A DNA stretch of 64,000 bases, taken from an uncultured Rhizobiaceae group bacterium (lineage in GTDB: Bacteria; Pseudomonadota; Alphaproteobacteria; Rhizobiales; Rhizobiaceae). The DNA lies in NCBI GenBank assembly GCA_937930845.1, contig CALHBJ010000003.1, positions 178,636-242,635 on the forward strand, given 5' to 3'. This document shows, piece by piece, positions 48,502-61,088 of the stretch. Numbering within the stretch: position 1 is the stretch's first letter; each line of letters begins with the position of its first letter. The notes below the pieces were generated by a model. That model saw nothing but the letters and a program-made list of their open reading frames with translations, did not search any database and was not told the DNA's origin. The position numbers were made by a program, and so were the translations under genes.

Positions 48502-50244
48502 ATGACCATCAACCTTCAAAAGCCGGACATTACCGAACTGAAGCCGCGCATCACCGTGTTCGGTGTCGGCGGCGGGGGCGGCAATGCTGTCAACAACATG
48601 ATCAGCTCTGGCCTGGACGGCGTCGAATTCGTCGTTGCCAATACAGACGCGCAGGCTTTGACAATGTCGAAGGCTGAACGGCTCATCCAGATGGGTGTAG
48701 CCGTTACCGAGGGTCTTGGCGCGGGGTCGCAGCCAGAGGTTGGTGCGGCAGCTGCTGTGGAGTGCATTGACGAGATCAATGATCACCTGAACGGAACGCA
48801 TATGGCTTTTGTGACTGCCGGTATGGGCGGTGGCACCGGCACAGGTGCAGCGCCGGTTGTCGCGCGCGCGGCACGTGAACTTGGCATTTTGACCGTTGGG
48901 GTTGTGACCAAGCCATTTTCGTTTGAGGGCAAGCGTCGCATGACATTGGCTGAAGACGGCATCGAAGAACTGCAGAAGAATGTCGACACGCTGATTGTCA
49001 TTCCAAACCAGAATCTTTTCCGCGTTGCAAATGACAAGACCACGTTTGCCGATGCGTTCTCGATGGCTGACCAGGTACTGTATTCCGGTGTTGCCTGCAT
49101 TACCGATCTGATGGTCAAGGAAGGCCTGATCAACCTGGACTTTGCCGATGTGCGTTCCGTCATGCAGGCCATGGGCCGGGCGATGATGGGCACGGGTGAA
49201 GCGTCCGGTGAAGGCCGCGCGATGGCCGCCGCCGAGGCTGCGATTTCCAATCCGCTGCTGGATGAGACATCCATGTCAGGGGCGCAAGGTCTGCTGATTT
49301 CCATTACAGGTGGTCGGGATATGACCCTGTTTGAAGTGGACGAGGCAGCAACGCGCATTCGGGAAGAAGTCGATCAGGATGCAAACATCATTTTGGGTGC
49401 AACATTCGATGAAAGCCTGGAAGGCATCATCCGCGTTTCTGTGGTGGCAACGGGCATTGAAACAGAAAGTGGCGTGAGCTCTGTTGCCACAACTCAGCGC
49501 ATGAACGATGCGGCTGAGCGTTTGCGCCTGTCCGCAGCGGCCCGCACGGCCAGCCTTGCCGCCCCAGCAGCGGTGGCTGCTCCGGCGGCTGCAACTGAAG
49601 TGGCGGCATCGACAGAAAGTGCTGAAGTTGAGGCCGAGTTGGAAATTCCAGCAGCACCGGTGTCAGCGCCGGTGATTGAACGGGCTGTTCCTTTCAAAGC
49701 TGAAAGTGCTGATTTTTCCGATCCAATCTCAGATGATGAGTTCCAGTCTGCCCTTGAGGAGCAGATCATGCAGCCTGCGGCTGCGCCAACACCGACACCT
49801 GTGCCGGCTCAGGCGACAGCATCTGCTGCAACGCCGCCAGCACAGGCGCAGCAACGGGTTCCTGGAATGCAGGACTTCCCGGTTGTTGCACAACAAGCCG
49901 CGCAACGCAGCGAAGGTGCAAGTGAAAATGGCCCCATGGGCTTGCTGAAACGCCTTGCAAACGGTCTTGGCGGCGGCGGCCATGAGCATGAGACGTCCCA
50001 TGCAGCGGCTCCTTCTGCACCACAGCCAGCGGCACAAGCGCCGGTTTCTGCACCTTCACAAGCTCAGGCCCAGGCCCAGGCTCAAGCTCAGGCACCTATC
50101 GCACGGGCAGACAATAATCCCTATGCGCCACCGCGCGACGGCACTTTGGATATCCATGGTCGTCCGGCGGCACCGGCCCGTGCGGCGAGCACAGAAGAAG
50201 ACCAGTTGGATATCCCAGCCTTCCTGCGCCGTCAGGCCAATTGA
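48502..50244 (+). CDS. ftsZ: Cell division GTPase FtsZ
   Basis: The 580-residue tubulin homologue builds the division ring. It has the glycine loop [12 protein letters not shown], the tubulin signature [18 protein letters not shown] and the T7 loop [14 protein letters not shown]. After residue about 320 comes a very long Ala/Pro/Gln-rich linker of about 240 residues, including a run of AQ dipeptides, and the conserved tail [11 protein letters not shown] that binds FtsA. Long linkers are usual in Rhizobiales. GAGGA lies 9 bases before the ATG. A terminator follows. Confidence 0.98.
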   Translation: MTINLQKPDITELKPRITVFGVGGGGGNAVNNMISSGLDGVEFVVANTDAQALTMSKAERLIQMGVAVTEGLGAGSQPEVGAAAAVECIDEINDHLNGTHMAFVTAGMGGGTGTGAAPVVARAARELGILTVGVVTKPFSFEGKRRMTLAEDGIEELQKNVDTLIVIPNQNLFRVANDKTTFADAFSMADQVLYSGVACITDLMVKEGLINLDFADVRSVMQAMGRAMMGTGEASGEGRAMAAAEAAISNPLLDETSMSGAQGLLISITGGRDMTLFEVDEAATRIREEVDQDANIILGATFDESLEGIIRVSVVATGIETESGVSSVATTQRMNDAAERLRLSAAARTASLAAPAAVAAPAAATEVAASTESAEVEAELEIPAAPVSAPVIERAVPFKAESADFSDPISDDEFQSALEEQIMQPAAAPTPTPVPAQATASAATPPAQAQQRVPGMQDFPVVAQQAAQRSEGASENGPMGLLKRLANGLGGGGHEHETSHAAAPSAPQPAAQAPVSAPSQAQAQAQAQAQAPIARADNNPYAPPRDGTLDIHGRPAAPARAASTEEDQLDIPAFLRRQAN

Positions 50245-50263
50245 TTTTTGATTGCAAACATTG

Positions 50264-50302
50264 AAAGCCGCGCTGCCCAGAACCCGGGCAGCGCGGCTTT
50301 TT
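50264..50302 (+). terminator. Intrinsic terminator after ftsZ
   Basis: Arms AAAGCCGCGCTGCCC and GGGCAGCGCGGCTTT pair over 15 bp around a 7-base loop and are followed by TTTTTG. It starts 20 bp after the ftsZ stop and ends the dcw transcript, so lpxC needs its own promoter. Confidence 0.93.
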
Positions 50303-50740
50303 GCTGTAATCGACAGGGTATGTGCGCAGGATTTGTCGCCAGGAAGGTGGGAAGTGTCTGCCTATCTGTAAGATTTCACACACGAATCGACGTTGTATGT
50401 AACAGTTCGTGATGCCGATTATTGTTTACAGAATCCTAATTTCATTGGGACAAACTGAGCAAATCCGTTAATCGCTGGGGATTGTCTCAAGCGGCGCACT
50501 CAACTTGGGTAACGCATTGTTAACTTGTTAACAAAGCGTAAGAAAGCGTGATTTGGCACCTTGTGGGTGCGTGGATACAACAAATGCAATCGCTGGGGAT
50601 GGCGACTCGGTTTTGGACACGCCTATTGGGGATACGCTTGGTTCAGCGTATTAGGGTTACAAAGGTTCAGGCTCAATTGTTCCCAGTGCGAAACAACAAG
50701 AACAACCGCACGTGTGATAGTTAAGTGCGGAGACGGGGTA
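50303..50740 (+). other. Long lpxC leader region
   Basis: These 438 bp hold no convincing gene. The notable element is an 18-bp inverted repeat at 50517-50534 (TTGTTAAC-TT-GTTAACAA), given as a separate entry. Other parts are AT-rich (about 50380-50460). The lpxC promoter must lie here, because a terminator precedes the region. Confidence 0.6.
50517..50534. promoter_or_regulatory. Inverted repeat TTGTTAAC-N2-GTTAACAA
   Basis: Two perfect 8-bp arms are separated by TT, about 205 bp before the lpxC ATG. The arms contain TTAAC, the half-site of the cell-cycle regulator CtrA, but the spacing (4 bases between TTAA boxes) is not the usual 7. A regulator site upstream of lpxC is plausible. Confidence 0.4.
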
Positions 50741-51700
50741 ATGATGGGAACGATGATTTCTGGAATGCAGAACACGATCGCGGCACGTATCGATCTGTCG
50801 GGCGTCGGCGTTCACAGCGGCAAACCTGTTTCGATTTCCCTGCTTCCCGCCGATGTAGACTCCGGTGTTGTTTTTCAACGAAGCGATATTGATAGCGATC
50901 AACAATCCGATATTCAGGCCATTGTTTCCTCCGTTGGTGCAACCGATCTTTGTACTGTTTTGGGCGACCCGGCGGGCGTTCATGTCAAAACCGTCGAACA
51001 CTTGATGGCCGCTTTGGTTGCTTTGCATGTGGATAATGTCATTATTGAGGTCGATAGCGCCGAAATTCCGGTCATGGACGGTTCTTCAGAAGTTTTTGTC
51101 GATGCCATCGATCAGGTTGGCCTGATGCGCCAGAGCCGGGCACGCCGATATTTGCGTGTTCTCAAGGAAGTTCGGTTCGACATGGGCCCTTGCTGGGGCA
51201 TGTTTACGCCATATGAAGGCACCCGCTACGAAGTTGAGATCGACTTCAGCGAAGAGATCATTGGGCGGCAGACATTCGCTGCCGATTTGACGCCGGATGT
51301 GTTCCGCAAGGAGCTTTCCCGGGCCCGCACCTTCGGGTTCATGAAGGATGTGGAACGCTATTGGGCAGCAGGCTTTGCGCTGGGCTCAAGCCTCGAAAAT
51401 TCAGTCGTTATCTGTAACGACAACAACATCATCAATCCTGAAGGCCTGCGCTACAAAGACGAATTTGTGCGCCACAAGACCCTTGATGCGGTTGGTGATC
51501 TGGCATTGGCCGGTGCACAAATTCTCGGTTGCTTCCGCTCCTATCGGGGGGGACACAAGCTGAACGCTCTTGCCCTGCAGGCTTTGCTTGCCGATCCTGC
51601 AAATTACGAATGGGTGAATGTGGAAACTGTCGCCCGTCCAGCCGGTCGGGTTCAGTTGATGGCCGTAAAAGCGCCTGCTTTTGCCGCAGAGAAAAGCTGA
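50741..51700 (+). CDS. lpxC: UDP-3-O-acyl-GlcNAc deacetylase LpxC
   Basis: The 319-residue zinc enzyme does the committed step of lipid A synthesis. Zinc ligands are the histidine in KTVEHLMAAL and the histidine and aspartate in VRHKTLDAVGDLAL. The catalytic histidine is in YRGGHKLNALAL. The start at 50741 (MMGTMISGMQ) has GGAG about eight bases upstream; ATGs at 50744 and 50753 are alternatives. Longer frames reaching back to 50561 add residues unlike LpxC. It has its own promoter region after the ftsZ terminator. Confidence 0.97.
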   Translation: MMGTMISGMQNTIAARIDLSGVGVHSGKPVSISLLPADVDSGVVFQRSDIDSDQQSDIQAIVSSVGATDLCTVLGDPAGVHVKTVEHLMAALVALHVDNVIIEVDSAEIPVMDGSSEVFVDAIDQVGLMRQSRARRYLRVLKEVRFDMGPCWGMFTPYEGTRYEVEIDFSEEIIGRQTFAADLTPDVFRKELSRARTFGFMKDVERYWAAGFALGSSLENSVVICNDNNIINPEGLRYKDEFVRHKTLDAVGDLALAGAQILGCFRSYRGGHKLNALALQALLADPANYEWVNVETVARPAGRVQLMAVKAPAFAAEKS

Positions 51701-51901
51701 TCAGCCTTAATTGAGAGTGCAGCTTCGTGCGAAGTTCAAGATTTTTGTGCGAATTAACATTGTGCCTCAAAAACGTACCATTTAGTGGCCAGTGAAGGCT
51801 GCGGGTTATTGTTCGCGAGATGCAATGCTGGTATCTGTTCATGCGGAATGGTCGCAGGGGTGGGATCGTTCTTTTTTAAACATGGCCTTGGGAGCCAATT
51901 G

Positions 51902-52744
51902 ATGGTTTGCATGCGAAATAGCCTCACGCTTGGTAAAGCTTTGATCGTCGCATCGGTTTTGGCGCTTTCTGCCTGTGCGGATGCCGATCAGGATCTCAAT
52001 GCATTTGTTGAGCCGACTGTTCCTGCGGACCAGTTGTACAACGAAGCTCTGGCCAATATCGATGCCGGTGATACGACCCAGGCCAAACGCAAGTTTGAGA
52101 AACTGGATCGCCAGCATCCCTATTCCAAATTTGCGCGCCAATCGGGTGTGATGGCCACTTATCTGGCCTATCGTTCCGGCGAATATGCAACAGCAATTGC
52201 CAAGGGCAAGCGCTTTGTGTCGCTGTATCCGGCCAATGAAGAGGCGGCATATGTGCAATATCTGATTGGCATGTCGTATCATCGCCAGATCACAGATGTG
52301 ACACGCGACCAGGTGAATGCGCGCCAGACTTTCCGCGCCATGAACGAGCTTGTTACCCGCTATCCTGATTCTGAATATGTGGAAGATGCCAAGCGCAAAA
52401 TTCGCGAGGCAAAAGATCAACTGGCCGGCAAGGAAATGCTGGTGGGGCGCTATTATCTGGAACGCCGTGAATATATCGCGGCTGTGAACCGGTTCCGCAC
52501 CGTGGTGGAAAAGTTTGAAGATACCCGCCACGTGGAAGAGGCGCTGGCCCGGTTGACTGAGTCTTATTACGCGCTTGGTCTGACTTCAGAGGCACAAACG
52601 GCGGCGGCCGTATTGGGGCACAATTTCCCGGAGAGCAAATGGTACAGCGATTCCTACGCTCTGCTTGAAAAAGGCGGATTGCGCCCCCTGGAAAACCGCC
52701 GGTCCTGGCTGTCGGTGGCCTCCAGAACTCTGCTCGGCACCTGA
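51902..52744 (+). CDS. bamD: Outer-membrane assembly lipoprotein BamD
   Basis: The 280-residue lipoprotein has a signal with lipobox ([14 protein letters not shown]) and TPR-like helices ([70 protein letters not shown]). BamD is the essential BamA partner that inserts beta-barrels into the outer membrane. The start at 51902 has GGGAG about eight bases upstream; the frame extends to 51785 but would bury the signal peptide. A terminator follows. Confidence 0.94.
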   Translation: MVCMRNSLTLGKALIVASVLALSACADADQDLNAFVEPTVPADQLYNEALANIDAGDTTQAKRKFEKLDRQHPYSKFARQSGVMATYLAYRSGEYATAIAKGKRFVSLYPANEEAAYVQYLIGMSYHRQITDVTRDQVNARQTFRAMNELVTRYPDSEYVEDAKRKIREAKDQLAGKEMLVGRYYLERREYIAAVNRFRTVVEKFEDTRHVEEALARLTESYYALGLTSEAQTAAAVLGHNFPESKWYSDSYALLEKGGLRPLENRRSWLSVASRTLLGT

Positions 52745-52765
52745 GCGTCTGATTTTTACGATTTG

Positions 52766-52805
52766 ATGCACCCGAAGCACTTAGTGGCTGCGGGTGCATT
52801 TTTGT
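52766..52805 (+). terminator. Intrinsic terminator after bamD
   Basis: Arms ATGCACCCG and CGGGTGCAT pair over nine bases around a 16-base loop, followed by TTTTTGTTTG. It starts 22 bp after the bamD stop and separates lpxC-bamD from recN-ligA. Confidence 0.85.
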
Positions 52806-52936
52806 TTGTGGTCAGGGGGCTGATCAAACCAGTACAAAACAGAAACAAAATTGAGCGCCCGTCTGGCGGGCGGCGGGAAGTTTCGATAAGAATAGGCTTC
52901 CGATCCTGATCGCTCCTTTAATCATACCGAACCTAT

Positions 52937-56763
<3,827 letters not shown>

Positions 56764-56774
56764 AAGTCGTTTTC

Positions 56775-57506
56775 GTGAATTCAGCCAAACTACACGATGC
56801 CCGCGATGGCGTGCGCGATGCGCTGCCGGTTTTCGCCGCCGTGGTTCCGTTCGCGGCGGTATTTGGTGCATTGGCGGTTGATGCGGGTCTTTCGGTTGCC
56901 AACATCCTGATTGCATCGGCCACGATTTTCGCAGGTGCCAGCCAATATGCAATGATTGAACTCTTGGGGCAAAAGGTGCCGCCGTGGTCGATTGTTTTGA
57001 CCGTTTTTGCGATTAATTTTCGCCATGTTCTCTACAGCGCTTCGATTGGCCGACATCTAAAACAGTTCAGTCGCCTGCAAAAGGCGCTGGCTTTTTTCCT
57101 GCTGGTTGATCCTATATATGCTTCCGGGGAAGCGCGTGCGCAACGCGGGACGCTGCGCCCGGCCTATTATTTTGCCTATGGGGCGGTGTTTTATTCAACC
57201 TGGATGATTTCGAACATGGCCGGGGTTTTGTTCGGGGCGATTGTGGGGGATCTGTCCGTTTATGGTTTCGACTATATCCTGCCGATTTATTTCACCGGCC
57301 TGGTGATCGGGTTTCGCAGGCGCCCGAATTTTCTGCCCATATTGATTGTGAGTGTGATTGTTTCACTGGGCGTCTATTTCACAGTGGGCAGCCCGTGGCA
57401 CATTTCATTGGGTGGAATTGCCGGGCTGATGCTGGCCGCCGTGCTGAGCAAGCCAGAAGACAATATCATGACTGCAAGTGAGGAAGGCCATGAACATGTG
57501 GCCTGA
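56775..57506 (+). CDS. azlC: AzlC-type branched-chain amino acid exporter subunit
   Basis: The 243-residue protein has seven or eight hydrophobic segments and the AzlC landmarks DALPVFAAVVPFAAVFGALA, IFAGASQYAMIEL and INFRHVLYSASIGRHL. With AzlD it forms an exporter (LIV-E family) for valine, leucine or similar amino acids. The start is a GTG 11 bp after the ligA stop with no strong ribosome-binding site; transcription may read through from ligA. It overlaps azlD by 17 bp. Confidence 0.9.
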   Translation: MNSAKLHDARDGVRDALPVFAAVVPFAAVFGALAVDAGLSVANILIASATIFAGASQYAMIELLGQKVPPWSIVLTVFAINFRHVLYSASIGRHLKQFSRLQKALAFFLLVDPIYASGEARAQRGTLRPAYYFAYGAVFYSTWMISNMAGVLFGAIVGDLSVYGFDYILPIYFTGLVIGFRRRPNFLPILIVSVIVSLGVYFTVGSPWHISLGGIAGLMLAAVLSKPEDNIMTASEEGHEHVA

Positions 57507-57792
57507 TTCTGTCACTCTTCTTGTCATCGCCTGTGCGGTGGTGACCTATCTGACCCGGGTGAGCGGACATTTGATCTTGTCGCGGTTCGGCAAGGTCAAC
57601 CATCGGGTGGAGGCGGCGCTGGATGCGGTGCCCACGGCGGTGTTGGCAGCTCTCGTAGCCCCGTCGCTGGTGACCAATGGATGGGCTGAAACGCTGGCCA
57701 TTGTCGTCGCTGGCCTTGTTGCAGCCCGTTTTTCCCTCATCACCGCGGTTGCTGCGGGACTGATTGCATTGGTGCTGTTGCGTCTGATCTGA
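57490..57792 (+). CDS. azlD: AzlD-type small exporter subunit
   Basis: The 100-residue protein has four hydrophobic helices and the conserved AVVTYLTRVSGHLILSRF, AALDAVPTAVLAALVAP start typical of AzlD. It works only with AzlC, encoded just before. GAGGAAGG lies upstream of the ATG at 57490; another ATG two codons later and a GTG at 57478 are alternatives. The gene starts inside azlC, so synthesis of the two is coupled. Confidence 0.88.
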   Translation: MNMWPDSVTLLVIACAVVTYLTRVSGHLILSRFGKVNHRVEAALDAVPTAVLAALVAPSLVTNGWAETLAIVVAGLVAARFSLITAVAAGLIALVLLRLI

Positions 57793-57827
57793 AGCGTTTG
57801 AATTTGGTGGCGGAAGAACTGCATTAA

Positions 57828-59684
57828 TCAGGCCGACGCGGCGGGCAATTCTTTGGTCAAAGGGCGCGTGGTTTTGGCCAGCCAAACGGCAATTTCCTCA
57901 GGCAAGTATTCGCCCAGCCTGTTTCGAACATGGCCGTGATAGGCATTGAGCCAGTGCAGTTCAGCATCGGTCATGATTGTGGGATCGATGAGCCGTTGGT
58001 CGATGGGGGCAAGGGTAAGTGTTTCAAACCCCATCATGGCTGTTGATCCGCCGGGGATATCAACACTGTCCCGCACCAGCACGAGATTTTCGATCCGAAT
58101 GCCAAATTCGCCTGTCTTGTAATATCCCGGTTCGTTGGAGATGATCATTCCCGGCAAAAGTTCCTGCATGCCGCGTTTGGAAATGTTTTGTGGTCCTTCG
58201 TGGACGGAAAGATAGGAGCCGACTCCATGGCCCGTGCCGTGGGCATAGTCGGCCCCGTGTTGCCAAAGCGGCATACGTGCCAGCACATCGAGGTCAACAC
58301 CACGGGTTCCTTTGGGAAAGCGGGCAAGGGCAAGGGCGATATGGCCGCGCAATACAAGAGTGAACATGTGGCGTTGATCGTCGGTTGGCGTCCCAATGGC
58401 CACGGTTCGAGTGATGTCGGTTGTTCCGTCTTCATATTGGGCACCTGAATCACACAAATAGAGTTCGCCCTCGCCAAGGGTGCGGTTTGACGTTGCATCC
58501 ACACGGTAGTGGACAATGGCCCCATTGGGACCGGAGCCTGATATGGTGTCGAAGGAAATGTCCTGAAGAATTTGCGGCGGATCAAAGGAGCCGCTCACAT
58601 CCATGCGAATCTCTTCCAGTTTTTGGGCAGCCGTGATTTCGTCAATGGTGCCCGGGGCCTGTTGATCGAGCCAAAAAAGAAAGTGAGTCATAGCCACGCC
58701 GTCGCGCAAATGTGCCGCGCGTGCCCCTTCGATCTCAACCCCGTTCTTGGTGGCTCGGGGCAATATTGTGGGATCTGCGCCCTTGATGATTTCCGCTCCA
58801 GCTTCGGCGAGGGCTGCAGCAAGGGCCTGGGGCGCAGAATTTGCGTCCAGCATTGCGCGATTGTCCTTGGACCTGTGCGCCAAAACGTCTAGCAGATCGC
58901 CCTCATCGTGAATGTTTGCGACTTGAGTGAGAAACGCGCGGGTTTCAATGTCCAGCTTATCGGACGCGATGAAGACATCGGGTTCACCCCGCGCGGGGAT
59001 GATGGCTCTTGCCAACACAATAGGTGTGTGGGCCACATCACTGCCGCGAATATTAAACAGCCAACACACCGATGCCGGTTCGCTCAGGATACATAAATCC
59101 GCATTCTTTTCCGCAAGTACACCTTGAACCTGTTCAAGCTTGTCGCGGGTGAGCTGGCCCGCATAGGCGATAGGATGAATGCGCACCTTTGCCGGTTGCT
59201 TCTTTATGGCGGTTGCCGCCACTTCATCGACCGGGTTTTTTGTCAGGGAAACCAGAGTGCAAGCGGCATCGCGGGCCGCCGTTTCCAGGCGTTCCACTTC
59301 TGCCGACGAATGCATCCAGGGGTCGAAACCGATTGTTTGGTTTGCTGAAACATTGGCGGCAATCCACCGGTGCGGCGGCAGATCGACCAGGCTTTCGACT
59401 TGCCATAAATCCTGATCAACCTGATTGGCCGCCTGCAATGTGTAGCGACCGTCGACAAATAATATGGCCCGATCGGCCAGGATAACCGCTTCGCCCGCTG
59501 AGCCGGTGAAACCGGATATCCATGCCAGGCGTTCTGCGTCTTCGGGCAGATATTCATTGCGGTAAGCATCGGTGTGTGGAACCAGCAGCACATCCACGCC
59601 GTTGGCTGACATGTGGCTGCGCAAGCCATTGAGGCGGTCAGGACCGCTCACCGGATGGCTGGGAGCCTCAAAGTTTTGAAACAT
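57828..59684 (-). CDS. Aminopeptidase P (Xaa-Pro aminopeptidase, M24B)
   Basis: The 618-residue enzyme removes N-terminal residues before proline. It has two creatinase N-domains (about 10-310) and a C-terminal pita-bread domain. The five metal ligands are visible: two aspartates in LCDSGAQYEDGTTDITR, the histidine in AHGTGHGVGSYL and glutamates in IISNEPGYYK and FGIRIENLVL. The three-domain length matches XPNPEP1-like forms rather than the shorter E. coli PepP. It is convergent with azlD, leaving 35 bp. Confidence 0.93.
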   Translation of the reverse strand: MFQNFEAPSHPVSGPDRLNGLRSHMSANGVDVLLVPHTDAYRNEYLPEDAERLAWISGFTGSAGEAVILADRAILFVDGRYTLQAANQVDQDLWQVESLVDLPPHRWIAANVSANQTIGFDPWMHSSAEVERLETAARDAACTLVSLTKNPVDEVAATAIKKQPAKVRIHPIAYAGQLTRDKLEQVQGVLAEKNADLCILSEPASVCWLFNIRGSDVAHTPIVLARAIIPARGEPDVFIASDKLDIETRAFLTQVANIHDEGDLLDVLAHRSKDNRAMLDANSAPQALAAALAEAGAEIIKGADPTILPRATKNGVEIEGARAAHLRDGVAMTHFLFWLDQQAPGTIDEITAAQKLEEIRMDVSGSFDPPQILQDISFDTISGSGPNGAIVHYRVDATSNRTLGEGELYLCDSGAQYEDGTTDITRTVAIGTPTDDQRHMFTLVLRGHIALALARFPKGTRGVDLDVLARMPLWQHGADYAHGTGHGVGSYLSVHEGPQNISKRGMQELLPGMIISNEPGYYKTGEFGIRIENLVLVRDSVDIPGGSTAMMGFETLTLAPIDQRLIDPTIMTDAELHWLNAYHGHVRNRLGEYLPEEIAVWLAKTTRPLTKELPAASA

Positions 59685-59952
59685 GGGTCAATTCCTCAAA
59701 GCGAGCGGGTATTCGGGTCCGTATATTGGCACAAATCGAGCAGATGGAAACGCTTGGGTGCTCATATAAATCTGTAGGCAAGGCCCATATTGGGCAGGCA
59801 AATGATAAACGTGACCAAAGTGTAAAAACCCCTATGCGTTTTGTGCATGGCTTGTTTGTGCTTACCCCCCTAACAGAAAAATTCTGATGACCTATCTGTT
59901 GCCCATGGAGAGCGAATGGTCGTTCCCCGGCGTAAGATGAAGGATGATAGAT

Positions 59953-60117
59953 ATGGGAATTCGCAACACATTTGATCGCATGATTGCCGCTCGTGAAAAG
60001 CAGGCTCAGCGTTTTGTGAATGGTGCGCTGCTCAATCTTGACGATGCTACGCTGGAACGCGGCGGTTTCAGCCGCGCGCAGCTGCGTGCACAAGGTGCAA
60101 GCCACTACCCATTTTGA
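59953..60117 (+). CDS. 54-residue DUF1127-like small protein
   Basis: The frame MGIRNTFDRMIAAREKQAQ continues through ALLNLDDATLERGGFSRAQL and ends SHYPF. The 'LddxtLxxgGfSRaqLr' part resembles the C-terminal motif of DUF1127 proteins (LxxLdDreLaDIGisRsdI), small basic proteins some of which bind RNA in Rhizobiales. A purine-rich GAAGGATGATAG precedes the ATG, and an intrinsic terminator lies 28 bp after the stop, so this is a complete one-gene unit. Function here is unknown. Confidence 0.78.
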   Translation: MGIRNTFDRMIAAREKQAQRFVNGALLNLDDATLERGGFSRAQLRAQGASHYPF

Positions 60118-60145
60118 TTTTCTGCATTAGCAGAAGACGGAAATG

Positions 60146-60180
60146 AAAAAGGGCTCCGCAATTTGCGGGGCCTTTTTTGT
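60146..60180 (+). terminator. Intrinsic terminator after the 54-residue gene
   Basis: GGGCTCCGCA and TGCGGGGCC pair (with one GU pair) around a short loop, preceded by AAAAA and followed by TTTTTTG. The flanking A and T runs mean it can act in both directions, also ending prmA transcription. Confidence 0.88.
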
Positions 60181-60209
60181 GTGCGCTGCCTTGTTCTGGT
60201 GCGCGGCAC

Positions 60210-61088
60210 CTATGGCTTGCGCATGAGCAGGGTGAGCCAACCATCACGAATGTGAAATTTCTCCAGAACCAAGCCCTGCAAGCGATAAGCCGCGACAATC
60301 CGGGCGCGTTGGTCTGGTAACAGTCCTGACAAGATGACAGGTGCGCCGGGCAGGACATGGGCAGTAAGTGCCGGGGCCAGAGCTTCCAGCGGGCGGGCTA
60401 GAATATTGGCAAAGATCAGGTCTGCCGGGCCAAACTTGGCAAATGTGGGGTGCTGAAAGCCGGTGGCGGTCTCAAACAGAATATGACCCTCAACGCCATT
60501 GATGCGGGCGTTTTCCCGCGCCACCTGGGTTGCTATGGGGTCAATGTCCGTTGCCAGCACCGAACCGCGGGCGGCCTTGGCAAGGGCAATGGCCAGCACG
60601 CCGGAGCCGGTGCCAATGTCCATGGCAGCAACGGGAAGGCGCTGGCGCAAACAAATCTCCAGCATGTCCAGACAACCGGCTGTGGTGCCATGGTGGCCCG
60701 TGCCAAATGCCTGACCCGCATCGATTTCCACGGGCACAGGTTTGTTTTTGGCCAGATGGGAATCGTGGGAGCCATGTACAAAAAAACGTCCCGCGCTCAC
60801 CGGGCTTAATTCTTGTAACGTGTGGGTGACCCAATCCACATCGCCAAGCACTTCGTGTGCCACTTTCAGACCGAACCCATCGCTGCCAAGCAGGTTGTAA
60901 ATCTGGGCCTCCCGGTCATCGGCTTCGTGGGTCTCAACATAGATCGAATAGCACCAGTTGCCGGGATGATCGTCGTCCTCGAACAGGACGGTGGGCACGC
61001 CTTCTTCTTCAAAATGGACATCCAGAATGGAGGCAATATGGTTCGCTTCCGGCTTTCGGGCGGAGAGAAACAGGCGGGTCTGGCTCAT
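60210..61088 (-). CDS. prmA: Ribosomal protein L11 methyltransferase
   Basis: The 292-residue enzyme trimethylates L11 with SAM. It shows the acidic SAM loop AAMDIGTGSGVLAIALAK, VLATDIDPIATQVARENA and ADLIFANILARPLEALAP (the NPxx-like catalytic loop). An N-terminal substrate-recognition domain and linker with FFVHGSHD and DAGQAFGTGHHGTT precede it; the latter is diagnostic of PrmA. The start ATG overlaps the antiporter stop (ATGA). Confidence 0.95.
   Translation of the reverse strand: MSQTRLFLSARKPEANHIASILDVHFEEEGVPTVLFEDDDHPGNWCYSIYVETHEADDREAQIYNLLGSDGFGLKVAHEVLGDVDWVTHTLQELSPVSAGRFFVHGSHDSHLAKNKPVPVEIDAGQAFGTGHHGTTAGCLDMLEICLRQRLPVAAMDIGTGSGVLAIALAKAARGSVLATDIDPIATQVARENARINGVEGHILFETATGFQHPTFAKFGPADLIFANILARPLEALAPALTAHVLPGAPVILSGLLPDQRARIVAAYRLQGLVLEKFHIRDGWLTLLMRKP

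Noticed and set aside
48783..49769. Long minus-strand frames opposite ftsZ
   Set aside because: They arise from biased codon use in ftsZ. Their proteins are low-complexity Ala/Ser/Arg runs without family features.
50046..50100. The GCN-CAR run near the ftsZ 3' end as a minisatellite or recombination site
   Set aside because: It is in frame and encodes the AQ-rich linker, so a coding explanation is enough. Length variation is noted as a separate point.
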